In this document: piece by piece, positions 57,014-64,000 of the stretch
Position numbering within the stretch: position 1 is the first letter of the stretch
Layout: each line of letters opens with the position of its first letter
Source of the DNA: Labedella populi
Lineage (GTDB): Bacteria; Actinomycetota; Actinomycetes; Actinomycetales; Microbacteriaceae
Reading direction: 5' to 3'
Assembly (NCBI RefSeq): GCF_004078655.1
Contig: NZ_RZNC01000003.1
Coordinates: forward strand, 62,001 to 126,000
Length of the DNA stretch: 64,000 nt
Program-made: the position numbers and the translations under genes
Notes under the pieces: model-generated
What the model saw: the letters and a program-made list of their open reading frames with translations, nothing else
The model's database searches: none
Told to the model about the DNA's origin: nothing

Positions 57014-58515
57014 TGGCACGCGACCGCGTGATGGACTTCGACAAGGCTCTCGAACTCTTCGAGCCGGTGCTCGGCTTCGAGGTGCACGTCGAACTCAACA
57101 CCAAGACGAAGATGTTCTCCGCGGCACCGAACGGCTTCGGCGACGCACCCAACACGAACATCTCCCCGGTGTGCCTCGGGCTCCCGGGTTCCCTGCCCGT
57201 CGTGAACGAACAGGCGGTGCGCTACTCCATCAGCCTCGGTCTCGCCCTCGGCTGCAGTATCGCCCCAATGTCGCGATTCGCGCGGAAGAACTACTTCTAC
57301 CCGGATCTCGCGAAGAACTACCAGATCTCTCAGTTCGACGAGCCGATCGCGTTCGAGGGTCAGGTCGACGTGGAACTCGCGGACGGCAGCGTCCGCACGA
57401 TTCCGATCGAGCGCGCCCACATGGAGGAGGACGCCGGCAAGCTCACCCACGTCGGCGGCGCGACCGGTCGTATCCAGGGGGCCGAGTACTCGCTCGTCGA
57501 CTACAACCGCGCGGGCGTCCCGCTCGTCGAGATCGTGACGAAGCCCATCTTCGGGGCCGAGCACCAGGCGCCGGAGCTCGCGAAGGCGTACGTCGCGACG
57601 ATCCGCGACATCGTCATCGCGCTCGGGATCTCCGACGCGCGCATGGAGCGCGGCAACCTCCGCTGCGACGCCAACGTCTCGTTGCGCCCCCGCGGGCAGG
57701 AGAAGCTCGGAACCCGGACCGAGACGAAGAACGTGAACTCGCTCCGTTCCGTCGAACGCGCTGTGCGCTACGAGATCCAGCGTCAGGCGGCGATCCTCGC
57801 CGACGGCGGCACGATCACGCAGGAGACGCGGCACTGGCACGAAGACACGGGAACGACGTCGGCGGGGCGCCCGAAGAGCGACGCCGACGACTACCGGTAC
57901 TTCCCGGAGCCGGACCTGCTTCCCGTCGTCCCGTCGCCGGAGCTCATCGAGGAACTGCGGGCCGCTCTCCCCGAGGCGCCGGCGATCCGTCGTCGCCGCC
58001 TCAAGGAGACGTGGGGCTTCACGGACCTCGAGTTCCAGGACGTCGCGAACGGTGGCCTCATCGCCGAGGTCGAGCTGACGATCGCCGCGGGTGCGAGCCC
58101 CCAGGCCGCGCGGAAATGGTGGACCGGTGAGATCTCTCGGCTCGCGAACGTCAACGGGGTCGAGGCGACCTCGCTCGTCTCGCCGGAGAACGTCGCGGCG
58201 CTCGCTCGTCTCGTCGACGCCGGCACGCTGACCGACAAGCTCGCCCGTCAGGTGCTCGAGGGCGTCACCGCGGGTGAGGGCACACCTGAGGAGGTCGTTG
58301 AGAAGCGCGGCCTCGCCGTCGTCTCCGACGACGGAGCGCTCGTCGCGGCGATCGATGAGGCGCTCGCGGCGCAGCCCGATGTGCTCGCCAAGATCCAGGA
58401 CGGCAAGGTCCAGGCCGCCGGCGCCGTGATCGGCGCGGTCATGAAGGCGATGCGTGGTCAAGCGGATGCCGCACGCGTCCGCGAACTCATCCTGGAACGG
58501 GCAGGCCAGGCGTAG
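57013..58515 (+). CDS. gatB: Asp/Glu-tRNA amidotransferase subunit B
   Basis: GatB phosphorylates the misacylated Glu-tRNA(Gln) (or Asp-tRNA(Asn)) and receives ammonia from GatA. The 500-aa protein has [69 protein letters not shown] and a C-terminal YqeY-like helical tail. An SD GGGAGGAAAG precedes ATG 57013. The operon ends here; the following 196 nt contain stacked inverted repeats. Confidence 0.97.
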   Translation: MARDRVMDFDKALELFEPVLGFEVHVELNTKTKMFSAAPNGFGDAPNTNISPVCLGLPGSLPVVNEQAVRYSISLGLALGCSIAPMSRFARKNYFYPDLAKNYQISQFDEPIAFEGQVDVELADGSVRTIPIERAHMEEDAGKLTHVGGATGRIQGAEYSLVDYNRAGVPLVEIVTKPIFGAEHQAPELAKAYVATIRDIVIALGISDARMERGNLRCDANVSLRPRGQEKLGTRTETKNVNSLRSVERAVRYEIQRQAAILADGGTITQETRHWHEDTGTTSAGRPKSDADDYRYFPEPDLLPVVPSPELIEELRAALPEAPAIRRRRLKETWGFTDLEFQDVANGGLIAEVELTIAAGASPQAARKWWTGEISRLANVNGVEATSLVSPENVAALARLVDAGTLTDKLARQVLEGVTAGEGTPEEVVEKRGLAVVSDDGALVAAIDEALAAQPDVLAKIQDGKVQAAGAVIGAVMKAMRGQADAARVRELILERAGQA

Positions 58516-58557
58516 TCCGGCGCGCCGACTCCGGCACGCCGTCGTCCGTCGTACCTT

Positions 58558-58613
58558 CGGTTGTCACATATCCGCTGGGTCACGGTCACGTGACCGCTGA
58601 TATGTGACGACCG
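58558..58613. repeat. 56-bp imperfect palindrome after gatB
   Basis: Arm 58558-58572 matches the reverse complement of 58599-58613 in 14 of 15 positions, and the centre holds a perfect 12-bp palindrome, GGTCACGTGACC (58584-58595). A third copy of the arm end, GTGACAACCG, recurs inverted at 58677-58686. It could terminate gatCAB, bind a regulator, or be a REP-like element. The rest of the 58516-58711 gap has no gene. Confidence 0.8.
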
Positions 58614-58711
58614 AACGGGCTCTTCCCGCTCGGACGTCGCATGTCAGCGCCGCGATGCGCCGACGGCCGCGGAATCGTGACAACCGACGGCGGGGAGGAC
58701 GGCATCGCGGG

Positions 58712-59275
58712 TCAGCGGGGATCGCGACCGGTGAGAGCGAGCAGCCGCGTCTGCAGGGGAGCGCTGTCGTCGATCGGGACGGGGGGCGCGTAGAGGCCGC
58801 TCGCCTCGAGCGTGTCCCGCTGCGGCTCGAAGACCGTCCACACGGCCTCAATGAGCGTCTCGTCGAGGCGCTCGTCATCACCGATCGCCCGTGCGAGATC
58901 CCACGTGTGGATGGCGACGTCCGCGACCTGCTCCCGTAGGTAGTGGAGCGCCGTCACCGTGTCGTAGGACAGCTGGACGTGCTGTCGTTCGTCGTGGCTC
59001 CGCCACGCCTCGGCCGCGCGCTCCTGGTGCCGGTCCCAATCCGTCACGAGGTCGTCGCCGAGCGGGTCGATCATGAGGCGCGCCTGCCGGAGGGAGCGGC
59101 CGTCGAGGAGCGGTGGAACCCACTGCTGCTCCTCCGTGACGTGGGCGACGAGGGCTCGCACGTCCCACTCGACGTCGGGGGTCCGCGCGCTCCAGTCGGT
59201 CACCCGGTGAACGCGTCGGCCGAATTCCTCGCCCGCGATGCGCTGGAACCCCAGCCACTCCTCGTATCCGTACAT
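58712..59275 (-). CDS. DinB-like / maleylpyruvate isomerase-type protein
   Basis: The 187-aa protein begins MYGYEEWLGFQRIAGEEFGR and resembles the TIGR03086/DinB-like four-helix-bundle proteins, several of which are mycothiol-dependent enzymes in actinobacteria. VRALVAHVTEEQQWVPPLL and DVAIHTWDLARAIGDDERL carry the family's histidines; a full three-His metal site is not certain. ATG 59275 follows a good AGGAGG SD at 5 nt. The more distant upstream frame is not used. Function not assigned. Confidence 0.82.
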   Translation of the reverse strand: MYGYEEWLGFQRIAGEEFGRRVHRVTDWSARTPDVEWDVRALVAHVTEEQQWVPPLLDGRSLRQARLMIDPLGDDLVTDWDRHQERAAEAWRSHDERQHVQLSYDTVTALHYLREQVADVAIHTWDLARAIGDDERLDETLIEAVWTVFEPQRDTLEASGLYAPPVPIDDSAPLQTRLLALTGRDPR

Positions 59276-59406
59276 GTCGCCTCCTGCACTCGAGCCTACG
59301 GAATGGCAACGTCTCGCGCGGAGCCGCATTCCCCGAGCGGACCGCAGCCGCCGCTGTAAAGGAGAGCCGGGTACGAGTGTCGGTGGCGGATGGGAGAATC
59401 GAGAGC

Positions 59407-60660
59407 ATGGGGCGAGACGACGGAGCGGGGCGGCAGGTCACCGTCGGGGCGGCGGACGACTCGGCCGCCCCCATCCTCCACATCGATATGGACGCGTTCT
59501 TCGCATCCGTCGAACTGCTCGAGCGCCCCGAACTGCGCGGCAAACCCGTCATCATCGGACACCGCGACGGTCGCTCGGTCGTGACGAGCGCCACGTACGA
59601 GGCGCGGAAGTTCGGGGTCGGAGCCGCGATGCCCGTCTCGAAGGCGCTCCGGCTCTGCCCGCAGGCCGTCGTCGTGCCGCCGAACTACGCCGCGTACACG
59701 CACTTCTCCCGTGAGGTCATGCGGATCTTCTCCGACATCACGCCCCTCGTCGAGCAACTGAGCATCGACGAGGCCTTCCTCGACGTGTCAGGGGCGCGGC
59801 GCCTGCTCGGCCCGCCCGCGGCCATCGCGAGACTCGTCCGGGAACGCGTCGTCGCCGAGACGGGTCTGACCTGCTCGGTCGGCGTCGCCGCGTCCAAGTT
59901 CGTCGCCAAGATGGCGTCGACGCGCGCGAAGCCGGACGGTCTGCTCGTGGTGCCGAAGAGCGAGACGCTCGCGTTCCTGCACCCGCTGCCCATCCGCACG
60001 CTGTGGGGCGTCGGACCGTCGACCGAGGAATCGCTCAGGAGACTCGGTCTCGCGACGATCGGCGACATCGCGGAGATCCCGATCGGGGCTCTCCGCGCTG
60101 CGGTCGGCGTAGCCGGGGCGGAGAAACTCTCCCAACTCGCGCGCGGACACGACCCGCGGCCCGTCGAGACGAGCCGCGTCGAGAAGAGCATCGGGCACGA
60201 GGTCACCTTCCACACCGACGTCGCGGACATCGTGCAGTTGCGCGTCGAACTGCTGCGGCTCGCGGACAAGGTGGCCGTCCGCTTGCGTGAGCGCGGCTGG
60301 GTCGCTCGCACCGTGGGGCTCAAGGTGCGCTGGTCCGACTTCACGACCCTGTCGCGCTCCCACACGCTCCCGGAGCCCACGTCGGTCGGTCGGCGTCTCC
60401 ACGAGGAGGCGGTCGGTCTCCTCGAGGCGCTCCAGCCACTGCGCCCGGTCCGTCTCGTGGGTATCCGTGCGGAGCAACTCACGCACAGCGGTGACGGCGC
60501 TCTGCTGTGGGACCCGGACGAGGACTGGCGGGAGGCCGAGCAGTCGGTCGACGCTGTCCGCAAGAGGTTCGGGACCGCCGCGCTCGCTCCCGCGTCGCTT
60601 CTCGGCGGTCCGCGTGGAGCGGTCGGCGGCACGCGCACGCAGCCATTCCCCGAGGACTGA
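59407..60660 (+). CDS. dinB: DNA polymerase IV
   Basis: Pol IV is an error-prone Y-family polymerase acting in lesion bypass. The 417-aa protein has ILHIDMDAFFASVELLERP with the first metal Asp, YEARKFGVGAAMPVSKAL, LSIDEAFLDVSGA with the Asp-Glu pair, and the helix-hairpin-helix TLWGVGPSTEESLRRLG. ATG 59407 is chosen with GGGAGA/GAGAG upstream; GTG 59377 is also possible. No beta-clamp motif can be confirmed at the C-terminus. No SOS box (LexA site) was recognised upstream. Confidence 0.94.
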   Translation: MGRDDGAGRQVTVGAADDSAAPILHIDMDAFFASVELLERPELRGKPVIIGHRDGRSVVTSATYEARKFGVGAAMPVSKALRLCPQAVVVPPNYAAYTHFSREVMRIFSDITPLVEQLSIDEAFLDVSGARRLLGPPAAIARLVRERVVAETGLTCSVGVAASKFVAKMASTRAKPDGLLVVPKSETLAFLHPLPIRTLWGVGPSTEESLRRLGLATIGDIAEIPIGALRAAVGVAGAEKLSQLARGHDPRPVETSRVEKSIGHEVTFHTDVADIVQLRVELLRLADKVAVRLRERGWVARTVGLKVRWSDFTTLSRSHTLPEPTSVGRRLHEEAVGLLEALQPLRPVRLVGIRAEQLTHSGDGALLWDPDEDWREAEQSVDAVRKRFGTAALAPASLLGGPRGAVGGTRTQPFPED

Positions 60661-60726
60661 GCCGCGAACCCGACAGTTCGAAACGTGCGATCGGACGGGG
60701 CCCTTGGCAGTCGCAGCGCGCCGGAC

Positions 60727-60732
60727 TAGCGT
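60727..60732 (+). promoter_or_regulatory. -10 hexamer TAGCGT, leaderless promoter
   Basis: TAGCGT ends 6 nt before ATG 60739. Confidence 0.4.
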
Positions 60733-60738
60733 TGCAGC

Positions 60739-61107
60739 ATGACGAATCCCGCACTCGAACTGGCCGATCGTTTCCGCTCCATCGGAGTCAAGTCCGTCTA
60801 CGGTGACCCCGTCGACATGGGAGGCTCGACCGTCGTCCCCGTAGCGGTGACTGTCTACGGTTTCGGTGCCGGGGAGGGCGAGGGCACCGGAGACGGGGCC
60901 GCCGGTGAGAGCACGACCGGCAAGGTCGGGGGCTCCGGGTCAGGCGGCGGCGGTGGAGGGTACTCGTGGCCCGTCGGCGCGTACGTCTCCGACGGCGGGA
61001 CTGTGCGCTTCGAGCCCAACGTCATCTCCCTCATCATCGTCGCCGTCCCGCTCATCAGCGTGACGGGGAAGGCCCTGAGCATGATCATCAAGGCACTCAA
61101 GCGCTGA
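60739..61107 (+). CDS. GerW/YtfJ-like protein
   Basis: GerW (YtfJ, PF09579) is named for spore germination but occurs widely in non-sporing actinobacteria. The 122-aa protein has GVKSVYGDPVDMGGSTVVPV, VTVYGFGAGEGEG, a Gly-rich linker and WPVGAYVSDGGTVRFEPNVI, ending with a hydrophobic segment (SLIIVAVPLISVTGKAL) that could be a membrane helix. It stands alone, followed by a hairpin and the TPP riboswitch. Its role here is unknown; no spore genes are in the window. Confidence 0.9.
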   Translation: MTNPALELADRFRSIGVKSVYGDPVDMGGSTVVPVAVTVYGFGAGEGEGTGDGAAGESTTGKVGGSGSGGGGGGYSWPVGAYVSDGGTVRFEPNVISLIIVAVPLISVTGKALSMIIKALKR

Positions 61108-61125
61108 CCGGCGGCACCCGAACGA

Positions 61126-61159
61126 GCGACCCCCGACGCCCATCCGCGCCGGGGGTCGC
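61126..61159 (+). terminator. hairpin after the GerW-like gene
   Basis: GCGACCCCCG (61126-61135) pairs with CGGGGGTCGC (61150-61159), 10 bp with a 14-nt loop. It ends 2 nt before the TATACT -10 box of the thiamine operon. No T run. Confidence 0.6.
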
Positions 61160-61161
61160 GC

Positions 61162-61167
61162 TATACT
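61162..61167 (+). promoter_or_regulatory. -10 hexamer TATACT of the thiamine-uptake operon
   Basis: A near-consensus -10 box that would start transcription just before the riboswitch (about 61174). The -35 is weak. Confidence 0.6.
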
Positions 61168-61179
61168 CGCGGTGAATGA

Positions 61180-61275
61180 ACACGGGAGTCCGGTGAGCCG
61201 GGCTGAGAGGAAGGTCCTCAACCTTCGACCGTCGAACCTGATCTGGGTCATGCCAGCGCAGGGAGTCTGACATCT
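61180..61275 (+). ncRNA. TPP riboswitch (THI element)
   Basis: The conserved thi-box cores are present: CTGAGAGG (61203-61210) in the P2/P3 region and the segment reading CCTGATCTGGGTCATGCCAG with GCGCAGGGAG in P4/P5, closing on the initial GGGAGTCCGG. TPP binding represses gene expression. The element ends about 43 nt before the GTG of ykoE; the SD GAGAGGGG (61302-61309) lies in that gap, so control of translation initiation is likely, though a terminator was not ruled out. Confidence 0.95.
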
Positions 61276-61317
61276 CATTACCCGTGCCCTATCCACTCAT
61301 CGAGAGGGGCACGTATC

Positions 61318-61953
61318 GTGCACGCAACATCGTCATCCATCGACCGCTCGTCCCCGGTCGACTCCTCCGATCGTTCGCTCCAGTGGAGGGTCGTCGACAT
61401 CGTGATCGCCGCCGTCCTCGGTGTCGCGACCGGTCTCGTGTTCTGGTTCTGGAACTCGATCGGCTATCTGTGGTTCCAGACCGCGGACGCGGTCACGCCC
61501 GGCTTCGGGGGGATCGCCGTGGGCATCTGGCTCATTGGCGGCGTTCTCGGCGGTCTCATCATCCGCAAGCCGGGCGCAGCGCTCCTCGTCGAGCTCATCG
61601 GCGCGATCGTCTCGGCGCTCATCGGCAACATCTGGGGACCGACGACGATCTACTCCGGGATCGTGCAGGGCCTCGGAGCCGAACTGATCTTCGCCGCCTT
61701 CTTCTATCGGCGGTTCGGGATCGTCGTGGCGGCCCTCGCGGGGATCGGCGCGGGCGTCGCGGCGTGGATCTTCGAGTTCTTCACGGGCAACATCGAGAAG
61801 AGCGTCGCCTTCAACGCTCTCTACCTGGGCTCCGTCGTGGTCTCCGGGGCGCTCCTCGCCGGTGTTCTCGGCTGGTTCCTCGTGCGGGCACTCGCGGCCA
61901 CCGGTGCCCTGAGCCGATTCGCCGTGGGCAGGGAAGCGCGGCGGGAGGTCTGA
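61318..61953 (+). CDS. ykoE: ECF transporter substrate-binding protein (YkoE type)
   Basis: YkoE is the membrane S-component for the thiamine precursor HMP or for thiamine. The 211-aa protein has a soluble N-terminus, then about five to six transmembrane helices starting with WRVVDIVIAAVLGVATGLVF. The family region GNIWGPTTIYSGIVQGLGAE is conserved. GTG 61318 follows SD GAGAGGGG by 8 nt. It directly follows the TPP riboswitch and is followed by the ATPase and T-component genes. Confidence 0.93.
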   Translation: MHATSSSIDRSSPVDSSDRSLQWRVVDIVIAAVLGVATGLVFWFWNSIGYLWFQTADAVTPGFGGIAVGIWLIGGVLGGLIIRKPGAALLVELIGAIVSALIGNIWGPTTIYSGIVQGLGAELIFAAFFYRRFGIVVAALAGIGAGVAAWIFEFFTGNIEKSVAFNALYLGSVVVSGALLAGVLGWFLVRALAATGALSRFAVGREARREV

Positions 61954-61955
61954 CC

Positions 61956-63437
61956 GTGGCGGGAGGGGCGCGGATCGACGCCTCGGGTTGGGGCTGGCGC
62001 CACTCCGGGCGGAAGCGGTGGGCCGTGAGCGACCTTTCCGTCGTGATCGAACCCGGCGAACGCGTCCTGGTACTCGGGGCGTCCGGCGCCGGCAAGTCGA
62101 CGTTGCTCGCGGGTATCGCCGGTCTGCTCGGGGGCGAGGACGAGGGCGAGTCCTCGGGCCACCTCCTCGTCGACGGTGTTGACGCGCGCGCGGCCCGGGG
62201 GCGCACGGGCCTCGTGCTCCAAGATCCGGATGCGGCGGCCGTCTTCTCCCGTGTGGGCGACGACGTCGCGTTCGGATGCGAGAACCTCGGCGTCGACCGT
62301 GAGGAGATCTGGCGGCGGGTCCGTCGATCACTCGACGCCGTGGGCCTCCGGGTGCCCCTCGAGCGCCGCACCGACGCCCTCTCGGGAGGGGAGAAGCAGC
62401 GGCTCGCGATCGCGGGTGTGCTCGCGATGGAGCCGGGAGCGATCCTCCTCGATGAGCCGACGGCCAATCTCGATCCCTCCGGCGTCCTCGAGGTCCGCGA
62501 CGCGATCGAGCGGGCCGTCGTGGCCGAGGGCACGACCCTCCTGGTCGTGGAGCACCGAACCGAGGTGTGGGCGGACCTCATGACGCGCGTCATCGTCCTC
62601 GACGCCGACGGGGGAGTGCTCGCGGACGGCCCACCGCTCACGGTGTTCGAGCAGGAGGGCGAGGGCCTCGCGGCGGCCGGCGTCTGGGTGCCCGGTCGGT
62701 CGATCGATCTCCCGCTCGCGGTGCCGGGCGATATGGCGGGCACCGCGGCGCTCAGCGCAACCCGCCTCGCGATCGGTCGACCGGGCGCCCCCGTCGTGAG
62801 GACCGATCTCGAGATCGAAATCGCCACGGGCCGGTCGACTGTGGTCGTCGGCGAGAACGGAGCCGGCAAGTCGACCCTCGCGCTCACTCTCGCGGGACTC
62901 ATCCCGGAACGCTCCGGCAGCGTGGTCGCCGCAGAACCGCTCGCGGGTCGGCGGGGGCGCCGGCCGTCGCACTGGTCCTCTCGCGAGCTCCTCACGCGCA
63001 TCGGCACGGTGTTCCAGGATCCTGAACACCAGTTCCTGTCAGCGACCGTGCGCGACGAGCTCGCCGTCGGACCGTTGGCCCTCGGCCTCGGGCGTGCGGA
63101 GACGGATCGCCGAGTCGACGAGATGCTCGAGGTACTCGGTCTCGATCGGCTCGCACTCGCGAATCCGTTCACGTTATCGGGCGGCCAGAAGCGTCGACTG
63201 TCCGTCGGCACCGTGCTGGCCGCGGGCCCGTCGGTCATGGTCCTCGACGAGCCGACGTTCGGTCAGGACCGTGCGAGCTGGATTCGACTCGTGGCACTGC
63301 TCCAGCAGGAGGTGCGGACGGGAGCGACCGTCGTGGCCGTGACCCACGACCAGGGCGTCGTACAGCACCTGGGGCAGTCGATCCTCGATCTGGGTAGTGG
63401 CGCGGGGGATCGCGCCCCGCAGCGGAGGGCCGCGTGA
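61956..63437 (+). CDS. ykoD: ECF transporter duplicated ATPase (YkoD type)
   Basis: This 493-aa protein fuses two ABC ATPase domains that energise the transporter. Domain 1 has Walker A LGASGAGKSTLLAG, signature LSGGEKQRLAIAG and Walker B AILLDEPTANLDPSG. Domain 2 has VGENGAGKSTLALT, LSGGQKRRLSVGT and VMVLDEPTFGQD. GTG 61956 comes 2 nt after ykoE with GGGAGG at SD distance. The fusion is characteristic of thiamine-type YkoD. Confidence 0.94.
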   Translation: MAGGARIDASGWGWRHSGRKRWAVSDLSVVIEPGERVLVLGASGAGKSTLLAGIAGLLGGEDEGESSGHLLVDGVDARAARGRTGLVLQDPDAAAVFSRVGDDVAFGCENLGVDREEIWRRVRRSLDAVGLRVPLERRTDALSGGEKQRLAIAGVLAMEPGAILLDEPTANLDPSGVLEVRDAIERAVVAEGTTLLVVEHRTEVWADLMTRVIVLDADGGVLADGPPLTVFEQEGEGLAAAGVWVPGRSIDLPLAVPGDMAGTAALSATRLAIGRPGAPVVRTDLEIEIATGRSTVVVGENGAGKSTLALTLAGLIPERSGSVVAAEPLAGRRGRRPSHWSSRELLTRIGTVFQDPEHQFLSATVRDELAVGPLALGLGRAETDRRVDEMLEVLGLDRLALANPFTLSGGQKRRLSVGTVLAAGPSVMVLDEPTFGQDRASWIRLVALLQQEVRTGATVVAVTHDQGVVQHLGQSILDLGSGAGDRAPQRRAA

Positions 63438-64000
63438 TCGCGGCTCCTGCGCGGGTGCCGGAGACCCGGCGTGACGTGTTCCTCGACGGTGTCAATCCGG
63501 TCTCGAAGATCCTCGCGATGATCGTCCTCTCGATCCCACTCCTCTTGACGATCGACTGGGTGAGCTCGACGGTCGCCATCGCGATCGAGCTGGCCCTCGT
63601 CCCGGTGTGTGGCGTCGCTTTCGCCGACGTCCTCCGCCGGTGCGTCCCTCTGCTCGCCTTCGCCCCCATCGCGGGCGTCAGCATGCTCCTCTACGCGGAG
63701 CCCGGGGGGCGCGTGTACGCCCGGTTCCTGCTCGCGACCGTGAGCGACGACTCGATCGCCCTCGCCATCGCGGTCGCACTCCGCGTCCTCGCGCTCGGCC
63801 TGCCCACGATCCTTCTGTTCTCGCGCGTCGACGCGACCGAGCTCGCCGACGCGCTCGCCCAGGTCGGCCGTCTGCCTGCCCGATTCGTCCTCGGCGTCGT
63901 CGCTGGCGTGCGACTGCTCGGACTCTTCCTGGAGGACTGGCGGAGCATGGAGCTCGCGCGACGGGCCCGGGGAGTGGGGGATTCCGGAGCATTGCGGCGC
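63434..64000 (+). CDS. ykoC: ECF transporter T-component (YkoC type), 3' end cut off
   Basis: The T-component couples the ATPases to the S-component. The open frame starts GTG 63434, overlapping ykoD by GTGA, and runs off the right edge (189 codons seen). It has four to five hydrophobic helices and the coupling-helix signature MELARRARGVGDSG. The C-terminus is outside the window. Confidence 0.9.
   Translation, partial: MIAAPARVPETRRDVFLDGVNPVSKILAMIVLSIPLLLTIDWVSSTVAIAIELALVPVCGVAFADVLRRCVPLLAFAPIAGVSMLLYAEPGGRVYARFLLATVSDDSIALAIAVALRVLALGLPTILLFSRVDATELADALAQVGRLPARFVLGVVAGVRLLGLFLEDWRSMELARRARGVGDSGALRR

Overview
This is a high-GC (about 70%) chromosomal segment from an actinobacterium, most likely a member of the Microbacteriaceae (Micrococcales). 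The evidence is the gene order (rpmF-rnc-mutM-smc-ftsY-ffh, rpsP-rimM-trmD, rplS-lepB-rnhB-DUF2469-yraN-comM-dprA-xerC, rpsB-tsf-pyrH-frr-cdsA), frequent GTG starts, a gatCAB system and a GlgE-type glucan cluster. I see no phage, insertion sequence, CRISPR array, tRNA or rRNA gene. The window is core genome, with a few accessory or decaying spots.

Layout. 1-6.4 kb: 3' part of recG, coaD, then a tight moxR / DUF58 / transglutaminase operon. 6.4-15.6 kb: yceD-rpmF-rnc-mutM, smc, ftsY, a small DUF2004-like gene and ffh, covering ribosome assembly, DNA repair, chromosome condensation and co-translational targeting. 15.6-16.7 kb: a YbdK-type carboxylate-amine ligase on the minus strand. 17-19.1 kb: rpsP-khpA-rimM-trmD. 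19.1-26 kb: map (minus), a small membrane protein, rplS, lepB, rnhB, DUF2469, yraN, comM, dprA. 26-29 kb: an unrecognised coiled-coil protein (minus), xerC and a degenerate M23 protein (minus). 29-34.1 kb: rpsB-tsf, pyrH-frr-cdsA and a DivIVA-repeat protein. 34.1-37.3 kb: a secreted lysozyme-fold protein with a frameshifted relic of its last domain just downstream, a small zinc-binding protein, an alpha/beta hydrolase and an AI-2E-family permease (minus). 37.5-50.2 kb: an unusual envelope protein with an internal lipobox, a YbbN-like thioredoxin/TPR protein, and the alpha-glucan genes glgE-glgB (minus), glgP (plus) and glgX (minus, with a ybaK homologue). 50.2-58.5 kb: nifS-like cysteine desulfurase, mnmA, ligA and gatCAB. 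58.5-64 kb: palindrome-rich spacer, DinB-like protein, dinB (Pol IV), a GerW-like protein, and a TPP riboswitch controlling a YkoEDC-type ECF thiamine/HMP transporter that runs off the window.

How the parts work together. The cysteine desulfurase and mnmA are neighbours and plausibly supply and use sulfur for tRNA 2-thiolation. GatCAB makes Gln-tRNA(Gln) by transamidation. GlgE elongates glucan from maltose-1-phosphate, GlgB branches it, GlgP degrades it by phosphorolysis and GlgX debranches it. The thiamine locus is a self-contained riboswitch-regulated uptake operon.

Notable signals. At many genes a TANNNT -10 hexamer lies exactly 6-7 nt before the start codon, implying leaderless mRNAs. 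A perfect 15-bp hairpin occupies the first codons of rnc. Several strong hairpins abut or overlap the next promoter. A long protein carries a mid-chain lipoprotein signal. I found no convincing new defence or biosynthetic system; the findings below are the deviations from an ordinary core region.
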